A stretch of 64,000 bases of DNA, taken from NCBI RefSeq assembly GCF_028416635.1, contig NZ_CP114013.1, forward strand, positions 5,270,001 to 5,334,000, in the 5' to 3' direction. Shown piece after piece: positions 7,400 through 16,121 of this stretch. A program made the position numbers and the translations under genes. Positions within the stretch are counted from its first letter, which is position 1. Every line of letters starts with the position of its first letter. The stretch comes from Baekduia alba (GTDB lineage: Bacteria; Actinomycetota; Thermoleophilia; Solirubrobacterales; Solirubrobacteraceae). The notes under the pieces were generated by a model, which ran no database searches, was not told where the DNA came from, and saw only the letters and a list, made by a program, of their open reading frames with translations.

Positions 7400-10009
7400 T
7401 CAGCCCGTGTTGCGCAGGCCGAACGCGATCCCGGTCACGGTCCCCAGCAGGGGCTGACGGTCGGCGGTCGCGCCGGCCCGCGTGCGCTCCAGCAGCTCGA
7501 CCTGGAGGTGCGACAGCGGATCGACCCACGGGTCGCGATGCGCGAGCCGGTCCTGCAGCTGCGGCGCGCCCGCGAGCAGCCGATCGTTCCCGGTGATCGC
7601 GAGGACCGACGCCTTGACCTTGTCGTGCTCGGCGGCGATCTGCGGCCAGAAGTGGTCACGCAGCTCGGGGTCGACGAGGCGCAGGTAGCGCTCGGCGACG
7701 CCCAGGTCGGTCTTGAACAGCGCCATCTCGAGCGTCGAGATCAGCGATGCGAAGAACGGCCAGTCCGCGTGCATCGCGCGGTAGCGGTCCAGTTCGCCCT
7801 CGGCCAGCGCCGAGCCCGCGCCGTACCAGGACGGCAGCAGGATCCGGTTCTGCGTCCAGGCGAAGACCCACGGGATCGCGCGCAGCGACTCGATCGACCC
7901 GTCGCCCCCGCGCGACGGCGGCCGCGAGCCGATGTTGAGGTCGGCGAGCGCGTCGATCGGCGTGACCTGGAAGAAGAAGCGCGCGAAGTCCGGGTCGTCG
8001 TAGACCAGCGCGCGGTAGACCTCGCGCGAGCGGCGCGCGAGCCGGTCGATGTCGGCGCGCCAGTCGTCGGGCGCGGCGGGGCGCGCGACGTTGGACGCCA
8101 GCAGCACCGCGCTGAGCGTCTGCTCCAGCGAGCGCTCGGCCAGCTCGGGATGCCCGTAGCGGGCGCTGATCGTCTCGCCCTGCTCGGTGATCCGGATGCG
8201 CCCGCGCAGCGAGCCGGTCGGCTGGGCGACGATCGCGCGGTACATCGGCCCGCCGCCGCGCGACGTCGAGCCGCCGCGGCCGTGGAACAGCTCCAGCTCG
8301 ATGCCGAGCTCCGCCGCCTGGCGCGAGAGCGCGAGCTGGGCGCCGCGCAGCGCCCATTGCGACGCGATGAAGGACCCGTCCTTGCCCGAGTCCGAGTACC
8401 CCAACATGACGATCTGGCGGTCGCCCTGCTCCTCCAGCAGCCGCCGGTACGCGGCGCTGCCGTAGAGCGAGGCCATGGTCTCGGGCGCCCGCTCGAGGTC
8501 GTCGAGCGTCTCGAACAGCGGCACGAACCGCAGATCGAGCGCGGCGCCGGCGCGCTGGGCCAGCCAGCGCGCGCCGAGCACGTGCGACGGCTTCTCGGTC
8601 ATCGACACGATCAGGCAGCGGACGACCTCCGGACCGTAGGCCTCGGACGCGAGCGCGGCGGCGTCGAGCGCGGCGACGAGCTCGCCCGCCGTGCCCGCCG
8701 GACGCCGCTGCAGCCCTACGCGACCCGCGACGATCGCGTCGGCCAGCAGCGCCTGGCGCTCCTCCTCGGGCGCGGCGGCGTAGCCGGGCAGCAGCGCCTC
8801 GACCGCGGCGTCGACGACGTTGGCGTTCTGGCGCAGGTCCAGGCCCGCGAGGTGGAAGCCGAAGATGTCGACCTGGCGCAGCAGCCGGCGCAGCGAGCCG
8901 TGCGCGACGTGCCCGGAGTGCAGCGATCCGACGACCAGCTCGAGGTCGGCGCGCAGCTGGCCCGGCCCGTCGTAGCCGACCTCGCCGCGGCCGTCGAGCA
9001 TGTTGATGAGGCGCCGCTCGATGAACCCCAACTTGGTCCGCAGCGGCTCCCACTCGTGATGGGGCCGGCGCAGGACGCGGGCGCTCGGCATGTCGGCGGC
9101 GTCGCGCTCCAGCGACGCCGCCAGCTCCGCGCTGAGCGGCACGTGGCGCTCGGAGTGGCTGAAGCGCCGGGCCAGCCGCGCGACGCGGTCGCGCAGCAGC
9201 CGGATCGCGGCGCGCCGGTGCAGCTCGATCGTCTGGGTGACGGTGTCGGCGCCGACCTCCGGGTGGCCGTCCATGTCACCGCCCGGCCAGGAGGCGAACT
9301 CCAGCACGGGCTCCGGGCGATCGCCGTCGGGCAACGGGCTGTCCAACGCGCGCTCCAGCTCGTCGAGCGTGCGCGGGACCGCGTCGTAGAGCACGGACTC
9401 GAAGACGTACAACGTGCGCCGGACCTCGTCCTCGACGTGCGGCCGGGCGCGGCGGACCTCGTCGGTCTGCCACCAGATCGTCAGGACCTCGCGCAGCTCG
9501 TCGAGCAGCGTGCGCCGGCGCGAGATCCCGGTCCGCGGGTCCTCGACGCGGTCCAGCAGCTCGGTGATCGCCCACTGGTGGTCCAGGACCGAGCGGCGCG
9601 CGGCCTCGGTCGGGTGGGCGGTGAGGACGAGCTCGACGTGCAGGTCGCGGAGCGCCTGCGCCGGATCGACATGGTGGTCTTCGAGCAGGCCGGCGGTCTG
9701 GGTCAGCGACTCGCGCTGCGTCGTGCCCTCGGCGTCGTAGGCGCGCCGGCGGCGCAGGCGCTCGCGCTCCTCGGCGATGTTCGCCAGCTGCAGCTGCAGC
9801 GAGCAGGCGCGGATGATCGGCTCCAGATCGCCCTCGGCCAGCTCGTGCAGGCGCGTGAAGAGCGCGCCGCCGGCGCTGTCGTCGCCCTCGCGGACGCGCG
9901 CGGCCGTCGCGTGCAGCCACTGGACGGTGTCGGCGAACTCCGCACCGCACTGCTCGGTGAGCACGTCGTGGACGAGGCCCTCGAGGAGCTCGACGTCGGA
10001 GGCTTCCAT
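7400..10009 (-). CDS. ppc: Phosphoenolpyruvate carboxylase
   Basis: An 869-aa anaplerotic enzyme that makes oxaloacetate from PEP and bicarbonate. The catalytic histidine motif LTAHPTEA is at 129-136 (His132). MLGYSDSGKDGSF and the glycine-rich FHGRGGSTSRGGGP loop lie in the C-terminal half. The polypeptide ends in the conserved ...RNTG tail, so the reading frame is complete. Length is normal for the bacterial-type enzyme. The gene is convergent with the DUF1059 gene (12-bp gap) and divergent from a LysR regulator. The hexamer TAGCGT (minus strand, 10024-10019) ends 9 nt before the ATG. Confidence 0.97.
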   Translation of the reverse strand: MEASDVELLEGLVHDVLTEQCGAEFADTVQWLHATAARVREGDDSAGGALFTRLHELAEGDLEPIIRACSLQLQLANIAEERERLRRRRAYDAEGTTQRESLTQTAGLLEDHHVDPAQALRDLHVELVLTAHPTEAARRSVLDHQWAITELLDRVEDPRTGISRRRTLLDELREVLTIWWQTDEVRRARPHVEDEVRRTLYVFESVLYDAVPRTLDELERALDSPLPDGDRPEPVLEFASWPGGDMDGHPEVGADTVTQTIELHRRAAIRLLRDRVARLARRFSHSERHVPLSAELAASLERDAADMPSARVLRRPHHEWEPLRTKLGFIERRLINMLDGRGEVGYDGPGQLRADLELVVGSLHSGHVAHGSLRRLLRQVDIFGFHLAGLDLRQNANVVDAAVEALLPGYAAAPEEERQALLADAIVAGRVGLQRRPAGTAGELVAALDAAALASEAYGPEVVRCLIVSMTEKPSHVLGARWLAQRAGAALDLRFVPLFETLDDLERAPETMASLYGSAAYRRLLEEQGDRQIVMLGYSDSGKDGSFIASQWALRGAQLALSRQAAELGIELELFHGRGGSTSRGGGPMYRAIVAQPTGSLRGRIRITEQGETISARYGHPELAERSLEQTLSAVLLASNVARPAAPDDWRADIDRLARRSREVYRALVYDDPDFARFFFQVTPIDALADLNIGSRPPSRGGDGSIESLRAIPWVFAWTQNRILLPSWYGAGSALAEGELDRYRAMHADWPFFASLISTLEMALFKTDLGVAERYLRLVDPELRDHFWPQIAAEHDKVKASVLAITGNDRLLAGAPQLQDRLAHRDPWVDPLSHLQVELLERTRAGATADRQPLLGTVTGIAFGLRNTG

Positions 10010-10073
10010 AGGCGCCCCACGCTAGCCCGGCCAACGCGGCGTTCGTAGGGACCGACGGGCAGAATGCACCGCA
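10010..10073. promoter_or_regulatory. Divergent promoter region ppc / lysR
   Basis: A 64-bp gap. The minus-strand hexamer TAGCGT (10024-10019) faces ppc with 9-nt spacing. The plus-strand CAGAAT (10060-10065) faces the LysR gene with 8-nt spacing. The shared region makes ppc a candidate target of the regulator; no clear T-N11-A palindrome could be picked out with confidence. Confidence 0.4.
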
Positions 10074-10976
10074 ATGGACCTGCGACAGCTCGAGTACTTC
10101 GCCGCGGTCGCGCGCCATCGCCACTTCCGGCGGGCCGCGGAGTCGCTGTACGTGACGCAGTCGGCGGTGTCCCAGGCGGTGCGGCGGCTGGAGGCCGAGC
10201 TGGGGATCGAGCTGCTGCGGCGCCGGCCGGGCGCGCAGCCGCCGGTCGAGGTGACGCCGGCGGGCGAGGAGCTGCTGGCGCGCGCGGAGGCGATCCTGGC
10301 CGACGTCGCCCGGGCGCGCGCCGCGATGGACGAGCACGCGGGCACGCTGCGCGGCGGCGTGCGCGCGGCGGCGACGACCGGCGACGCGCTGCGCGTGGCG
10401 CCGGCGCTGGCGCGCTTCGGCCGCGAGCATCCGGGCGTGCGCGTGGCGTTGACGCAGGCGCGTCCCGCCGAGGTCGTCGACCTCGTCGCCCAGGGCGCTG
10501 CCGAGCTGGCGGTCGCGGCGCTGCCGGAGGGCGTCGCGGTCCCCGAGGGCATCGAGGCGGTCGCGCTGCGGCCCGAGCCGCTGGTGTTGGTGGTCGCCGC
10601 CGACGACCCGCTGGCGGGCGCGCGCGGCGTGAGGCTGTGGGACGTGCGCGACCGGCCGTTCGTCCTGGCCGAGGCCGGCAGCGCGTTGCGACACAGCGCG
10701 CTGGAGGCGTGCGCCGCCGAGGGCTTCGGCCCCGTCCCGCTGTTCGAGATCGGCGAGCCGACGGCGGTGCGGATGCTCGTCGGCGCCGGCCTGGGCGTGT
10801 CGCTGGTCCCGGAGTCCTGGGCCGCGGCCGCCGGCCCGGAGGTCGGCGTCGCGACGGTGGCCGGCGGCGCCGCACGGCACGAGATCGCGCTCCTGACACG
10901 CGGCGCCACCGCCCTGGGCCCCGTCGCGCGCCTGCTCGCCGAGCACCTGCGCGCGGCGTTGGGCGCGGTCGGCTAG
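10074..10976 (+). CDS. LysR-family transcriptional regulator
   Basis: A 300-aa LysR regulator. The N-terminal winged helix-turn-helix (1-60) reads MDLRQLEYFAAVARHRHFRRAAESLYVTQSAVSQAVRRLEAELG, textbook for the family. The substrate-binding domain covers about 90-295 (GGVRAAATTGDALRVAPALARF, then a second lobe after residue 160). The inducer is unknown. It is transcribed divergently from ppc and its stop shares a CTAG with the convergent thioredoxin gene. LysR proteins usually control the adjacent divergent gene, so ppc is the first target to consider (inference). Confidence 0.93.
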   Translation: MDLRQLEYFAAVARHRHFRRAAESLYVTQSAVSQAVRRLEAELGIELLRRRPGAQPPVEVTPAGEELLARAEAILADVARARAAMDEHAGTLRGGVRAAATTGDALRVAPALARFGREHPGVRVALTQARPAEVVDLVAQGAAELAVAALPEGVAVPEGIEAVALRPEPLVLVVAADDPLAGARGVRLWDVRDRPFVLAEAGSALRHSALEACAAEGFGPVPLFEIGEPTAVRMLVGAGLGVSLVPESWAAAAGPEVGVATVAGGAARHEIALLTRGATALGPVARLLAEHLRAALGAVG

Positions 10977-11299
10977 AGCATCTCGGCCAGCTCGGCCTCG
11001 AGCTTGCGCTTGGGGCGCGAGCCGATGAGCTTGAGGATCGGCTCGCCGTGGCGGAAGACCATGAAGGTCGGCATCGAGAGGACGCTGTAGCGCGCGGCGA
11101 CGCCCTGGTTGGCGTCGACGTCGATCGACACGACGCGCAGGTCGTCGCGCTCGGTCGCGAGCTGCTCGAGGATCGGATGCATCGCGCGGCACGGCGGGCA
11201 CCAGGCGGCCCAGAAGTCGACGAGGACGGGCGTGTCGGACTCCAGGACCTCGGCGGCGAACGTGTCGTCGGTGACCTGGGACAGGGAGGCGGTGGTCAT
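10973..11299 (-). CDS. Thioredoxin with variant CPPC active site
   Basis: A 108-aa single-domain thioredoxin with no signal peptide, so cytoplasmic. The active site is WCPPC (Cys34, Cys37) instead of the usual WCGPC. The rest of the fold is standard (VLVDFWAAW, later VVSIDVDANQGVAARYSVLSMPTFMVFRHGEP with the cis-Pro). Replacing Gly by Pro between the cysteines changes redox potential in studied thioredoxins, so this may not be the main disulfide reductase. The gene overlaps the LysR gene by the four bases CTAG. GACACT (11312-11307, minus) lies 7 nt before the ATG. Confidence 0.93.
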   Translation of the reverse strand: MTTASLSQVTDDTFAAEVLESDTPVLVDFWAAWCPPCRAMHPILEQLATERDDLRVVSIDVDANQGVAARYSVLSMPTFMVFRHGEPILKLIGSRPKRKLEAELAEML

Positions 11300-11390
11300 G
11301 GCTCTGAGTGTCGGCGGGCAGTCGTGTCCGGTCGACGCCGATTCGCGATCGGGGCGAGTAGCGACGCTGCACGCATGTCAGGATCGCGGG

Positions 11391-12341
11391 ATGCGCCGCC
11401 GTGCCGTCCTGCTCGTCCTCGCCGTCTGCGCCGCCCTGGTCCCCGCGACCGCGGCGCAGGCGCGGATCCCGATCCGCGTCGGGATCGGCGACCAGAGCAC
11501 CACGATGTTCGACCAGCCGGCGTTCCAGCGCGCCAGGTTCGAGCGCGTCCGGTTCTTCGTGCCGTGGAACATCATGGACAACCCGGGCCAGGTCACGGCG
11601 GCGACCCAGTTCGTCCAGCGCGCCCGGGCGGCGAGGTTCTCGATCCTGCTGCACGTCTCGACCGACAACTACACCATCAGGAAGGCCAAGCTGCCGTCGG
11701 TCGCCGCCTACACGTCGAAGGTCGGCCGGTTGGTGAGGTACTTCCGCGGCCTGGGCGTGCGCGAGTTCGGCACGTGGAACGAGGCCAACCACGCGTCGCA
11801 GCCGACCTACCGCTCGCCGACGCGCGCCGCGTCCTTCTTCCGCGCGATGTACCGGATGGTCAAGGGGCCGTGCCCGTCGTGCGGCGTCGTCGCGCTCGAC
11901 GTCCTCGACCAGACCGGCGTCGAGCGCTACATGCGCACGTTCTACCGCCACCTCTCGCCGACGTTCCGCCGGCGGGCGACGATCGTCGGCATCCACAACT
12001 ACGGCGACGTCAACCGCCGGCGCACGACGTTCACGCGCAGCATCATCCGCCAGGCCCACCACTACAACTCGCGCACGCGCTTCTGGTTCACCGAGACCGG
12101 CGGCATCGTGAAGTTCGGCCGGTCGTTCCCCTGCAACACCACCCGCGCGGCCAACCGGATCGACACCATGTTCTCGCTCGCCCGCAGGTTCCGAACCTCC
12201 GGCGTCCAGCGGATGTACGTGTACAACTGGACCGGCGCGGGCTGCGCCGCGCGCTTCGACGCCGGCCTGACCACCCCGGCCGGGACCCCGCGCGCCGCGT
12301 ACACGACGCTGCGCCGCCAGCTGGTCAACTACGAGCGCTGA
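11391..12341 (+). CDS. Secreted glycoside-hydrolase-like TIM-barrel protein
   Basis: A 316-aa protein with a Sec signal peptide (MRRRAVLLVLAVCAALVPATAAQA, about 1-24). The remainder resembles clan GH-A hydrolases: GTWNEAN carries the presumed acid/base Glu131 at the end of strand 4, and FWFTETGG carries the presumed nucleophile Glu235. Two cysteines (Cys161, Cys164) lie between them. Substrate unknown; a cell-wall or extracellular polysaccharide is plausible. A second protein with the same two-glutamate layout is encoded at 18781-20133. The hexamer CAGGAT lies 6 nt before the ATG. Confidence 0.8.
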   Translation: MRRRAVLLVLAVCAALVPATAAQARIPIRVGIGDQSTTMFDQPAFQRARFERVRFFVPWNIMDNPGQVTAATQFVQRARAARFSILLHVSTDNYTIRKAKLPSVAAYTSKVGRLVRYFRGLGVREFGTWNEANHASQPTYRSPTRAASFFRAMYRMVKGPCPSCGVVALDVLDQTGVERYMRTFYRHLSPTFRRRATIVGIHNYGDVNRRRTTFTRSIIRQAHHYNSRTRFWFTETGGIVKFGRSFPCNTTRAANRIDTMFSLARRFRTSGVQRMYVYNWTGAGCAARFDAGLTTPAGTPRAAYTTLRRQLVNYER

Positions 12342-12374
12342 GACCGTCCCGCCCGCCCGCGCGGCCGCGCGCGG

Positions 12375-12380
12375 CACAAT
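12375..12380 (+). promoter_or_regulatory. -10 element CACAAT of the kinase gene
   Basis: GGCACAAT, identical to the element at 3312-3319, ends 9 nt before the ATG at 12390. Confidence 0.45.
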
Positions 12381-12389
12381 GAGGGGCGT

Positions 12390-13901
<1,512 letters not shown>

Positions 13902-13914
13902 GCGCAGGCTCCGT

Positions 13915-14493
13915 CTAGCAGCGGCGCGCCAGCTGCACGACGACGGTCGTGCCGGGGTCGACGGTGGCGCCGGCCTCCGGGCTGGTCTGGCAGACCTTCG
14001 GGTCGCCGCCCAGGAGGTCGTCGAAGAAGCCGCCGTTGTCGGTCTGCAGCCTGGCCGTGAGGTGGGCGTCCTCGAGGTCCTGGCGGGCGTCGTCGGCCGA
14101 CAGGCCGGTGACGTCGGGGACCTCGACGTCGATCAGCCGGCGCACCCGGACGGCGGTCAGCGCGGGGCGGGCGCGGCCGGCGGAGGCGAGGACGTCGACG
14201 ACGTTGACGCCGGGCTCCAGGCTCACCTGCGCGGTCCACTGGCCGGAGCTGACGCTGGCCTGCTTGCCGCGGACGGTGACGGTGGCGTCCGACGGCCGGA
14301 CCGTGCCGCGGACCTGGACCTGCCCGTCGCGCACGCCGGCGAGGTCGCCGGGCGCGGTGATCGCGAGGTGGACGGCACCGACGGACGCGTTCGAGGTGCT
14401 GTCGCCGCCGCCGCAGGACGCGAGCAGGAGGGCGCAGCCGAACGCGCCGGCGATGAGGGGAAGCCGCTGGAGGATGGGCTCAGTATGCGACAC
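13915..14493 (-). CDS. Lipoprotein with one Ig-like and one PASTA domain
   Basis: A 192-aa exported lipoprotein if started at the GTG at 14493: a short n-region, hydrophobic LIAGAFGCALLLAS, lipobox LASC. The mature part has an Ig-like/glucodextranase-B-type module (ITAPGDLAGVRDGQVQVRGTVRPSDATVTVRGKQA) and then one PASTA domain (VEVPDVTGLSADDARQDLEDAHLTARL to the end). PASTA domains bind muropeptides and are normally found on PknB-type kinases. Here the domain sits on a separate lipoprotein beside a kinase that lacks PASTA. A longer version starting at 14544 would add an Arg-rich tail before the signal peptide and seems less likely. Confidence 0.85.
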   Translation of the reverse strand: MSHTEPILQRLPLIAGAFGCALLLASCGGGDSTSNASVGAVHLAITAPGDLAGVRDGQVQVRGTVRPSDATVTVRGKQASVSSGQWTAQVSLEPGVNVVDVLASAGRARPALTAVRVRRLIDVEVPDVTGLSADDARQDLEDAHLTARLQTDNGGFFDDLLGGDPKVCQTSPEAGATVDPGTTVVVQLARRC

Positions 14494-14582
14494 GGCGCGT
14501 GGCCGCCGCCCCGCCCGGGCAGGACGCGGCGACGTGGATGGCAAGGTGCTCGCGCGGCTCGTCGGGCCGTCTTAACGCCCGA

Positions 14583-14606
14583 AGCCCCCTGCTGGCACAG
14601 GGGGCT
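14583..14606. terminator. Perfect 9-bp hairpin
   Basis: AGCCCCCTG (14583-14591), loop of six, CAGGGGGCT (14598-14606). It lies between two minus-strand genes, downstream of the ORF ending at 14715. No proper U-tract follows on either strand. A short plus-strand ORF (14644-14691, 15 codons, GTG start behind AGAGGAGG) follows it, but I would not call it a gene. Confidence 0.5.
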
Positions 14607-14714
14607 CCGGGTGAGGAAGGTCAAACACGAGCGAGAGGAGGATGTGTTGCGTGCTCTCCCAGGTAGTCGGCACCACCTCGTACCGACTTGAGCGGCCACG
14701 TGCCCGCGACGTCC

Positions 14715-15062
14715 TCAGCCCACGCGCGTCTCGTCGAGCAGGTGCAACTGGACGGTCCGGCGGCCGCCGGCCAGGGCGCGCCGCCACGGTCCGTCGCCGT
14801 CGGGGTCGCCCGCCGCGTCGAGCAGCATCGCCGCCAGCGTGAGCGCCGCGTCGCGGGTCTGCGGCGGCGAGATGTAGAACCGGTCGCTGCGCCCGGTCAA
14901 GCCGGGCGTGAAGCGGTCCTGGACCTCGACCGCGTAGGTCGGGCCGAGCGTGAGCGAGAGCTGATCCGGGGCGGACACGTGGCGGAAGCGTCGCACGACG
15001 GCGACGCTCGCGCCACGGACGCACCGCGCGTGTCGTCCGCGCGGTGCGCGCTGTGTCCGCAT
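14715..15062 (-). CDS. Hypothetical protein, up to 115 aa
   Basis: No family recognised. The central part reads LSLTLGPTYAVEVQDRFTPGLTGRSDRFYISPPQTRDAALTLAAMLLDAAGDPDGDGPWRRALAGGRRTVQLHLLDETRVG, a plausible small globular domain with normal codon bias. The start is uncertain: the ATG at 15062 gives an Arg-rich N-terminus, while GTG codons at 14996 and 14978 give shorter versions that begin nearer the ordered part. No TAnnnT hexamer is obvious. It lies downstream of the rpf-like gene on the same strand. Confidence 0.5.
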   Translation of the reverse strand: MRTQRAPRGRHARCVRGASVAVVRRFRHVSAPDQLSLTLGPTYAVEVQDRFTPGLTGRSDRFYISPPQTRDAALTLAAMLLDAAGDPDGDGPWRRALAGGRRTVQLHLLDETRVG

Positions 15063-15106
15063 GGTGGCCCGGATCGGCTCCCTTGCCGAGCTCGGTGACG
15101 CGCCTC

Positions 15107-15817
15107 CTAGGAGGACTTACCGCAGACCGGCCAGGGCGTCGTGCCCTGTTGGGCCAGCAGCGTCGCGGCGCGCTGGTCCTGCTCGGCCTCCGGTGCGTCG
15201 GCGGGGTCGCCGCTGCCGCCCATCTGCGCCCACGTCGAGCGGGTGAACTGGTACTTGCCGCGGTACTGGCCGTCGGCGCTGATCGCCGTCGGATCGCCGC
15301 CCGACTCGCACTGGGCGATCCGGGCCAGCGTGGCGGAGGCGTCGCCGGACGGCGCGGCGGTGGTGCCGGCGGAGGCGTCCGCGCTGGTCGCGCCGGTGGC
15401 GTCGCTCGTCTTGGCGACGGCCGACGGGAGCCCCAGCGCCGCGGCGGTCTGCGGCCCGACGATCCCGTCCACCGTCAGCCCGTGCTGGCGCTGGAACGAG
15501 CGCACGGCGCGCTTGGTCGCGGCGGTGAAGGTCCCGGTCTGCTTGACGCCCAGGGCGGCCTGCAGCGCGCTGACCGCGGCGCCGGTCGCGCCGGCGCTCA
15601 GCGTCGCGGGCGCGGGCGCTTGGGCGGTCGTCTGGCCGAGCGCCAGCGGTGCCCCGAGCGCGAGCGCGGCGGTCAGCGCCACGATCGACATCCCGCTGCG
15701 CCGGCCTCGTCTGCGTCGTACGCGGCGCAGGTCCGCGAGTCGCGTCGCCATGGCGGTCCGGCGCGCACGCGAGCGCTCCAGGGACGCCTGGCAGGCGCGT
15801 TCGAAGTCGTAGATCAC
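15107..15817 (-). CDS. Secreted peptidoglycan-binding, Rpf/transglycosylase-like protein
   Basis: A 236-aa exported protein. A long basic N-terminus (1-42) precedes the hydrophobic export segment MSIVALTAALALGAPLALG. A peptidoglycan-binding domain (TLSAGATGAAVSALQAALGVKQTGTFTAATKRAVRSFQRQHGLTVDGIVGPQTAAAL) comes next, followed by an Ala/Thr/Ser linker. The C-terminal lysozyme-like domain contains LARIAQCESGGDPTAISADGQYRGKYQFTRSTWAQMGG, the resuscitation-promoting-factor type, with catalytic Glu in CESGG. It should cleave glycan strands during growth or exit from dormancy. The GTG start has AAAGGA 6 nt upstream, immediately after the c-di-AMP riboswitch (15836-15985), so expression should respond to c-di-AMP. 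Confidence 0.9.
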   Translation of the reverse strand: MIYDFERACQASLERSRARRTAMATRLADLRRVRRRRGRRSGMSIVALTAALALGAPLALGQTTAQAPAPATLSAGATGAAVSALQAALGVKQTGTFTAATKRAVRSFQRQHGLTVDGIVGPQTAAALGLPSAVAKTSDATGATSADASAGTTAAPSGDASATLARIAQCESGGDPTAISADGQYRGKYQFTRSTWAQMGGSGDPADAPEAEQDQRAATLLAQQGTTPWPVCGKSS

Positions 15818-15835
15818 GAAGGTTCCTTTTGCTCT

Positions 15836-15985
15836 TCACGCCTACGGGGTTAGCTGTCGGGCTCGCGCTGGAAGAGCTGCGCTACAGGGCCGCATTGGCC
15901 CCGATTCGCCCCTGGGTCCGGATCGCTCCAGACCCCTTGGGTCCCCCGCTCCCGGCGACTTGCGCCACCGGGACTCGGCTGGTGT
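15836..15985 (-). ncRNA. ydaO/yuaA-type cyclic-di-AMP riboswitch
   Basis: The minus-strand leader of the rpf-like gene carries the conserved blocks of the ydaO aptamer: CCGAGTCC near the 5' side, GGGGGACCCA (15947-15938), GGGGCGAATC in the middle, and the diagnostic 3' block GACAGCTAACCCCGTAGG (15858-15841). The aptamer ends about 7 nt before the ribosome site AAAGGA (15829-15824). This class binds c-di-AMP and usually turns expression off when the ligand is abundant. In Streptomyces the same class is known to sit before the rpfA cell-wall hydrolase gene, which fits this context. Outer boundaries are approximate. Confidence 0.92.
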
Positions 15986-16100
15986 ACAGCCCGGTAGACA
16001 AGCACATCCAGACGCCGCGTGCGGGGCGACATAATCGTTCGGGACCGACCGCTCGCGGCCTGGCCGGCGGGTACACGGCGAACGGCGCCGTCATGGTTCG

Positions 16101-16106
16101 TACACT
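16101..16106 (+). promoter_or_regulatory. Putative -10 element TACACT of ftsH
   Basis: TACACT ends 15 nt before the ATG at 16122, giving a short leader of perhaps 8-9 nt. The riboswitch leader of the rpf gene is transcribed in the opposite direction just to the left. Confidence 0.35.
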
Positions 16107-16121
16107 GCGCAGCCAACGCGC

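Noticed and set aside
14644-14691. 15-codon ORF with a strong AGAGGAGG site
   Set aside because: The ribosome site is good, but the peptide is very short, has no promoter hexamer and lies beside a terminator hairpin. Not enough to call a gene.
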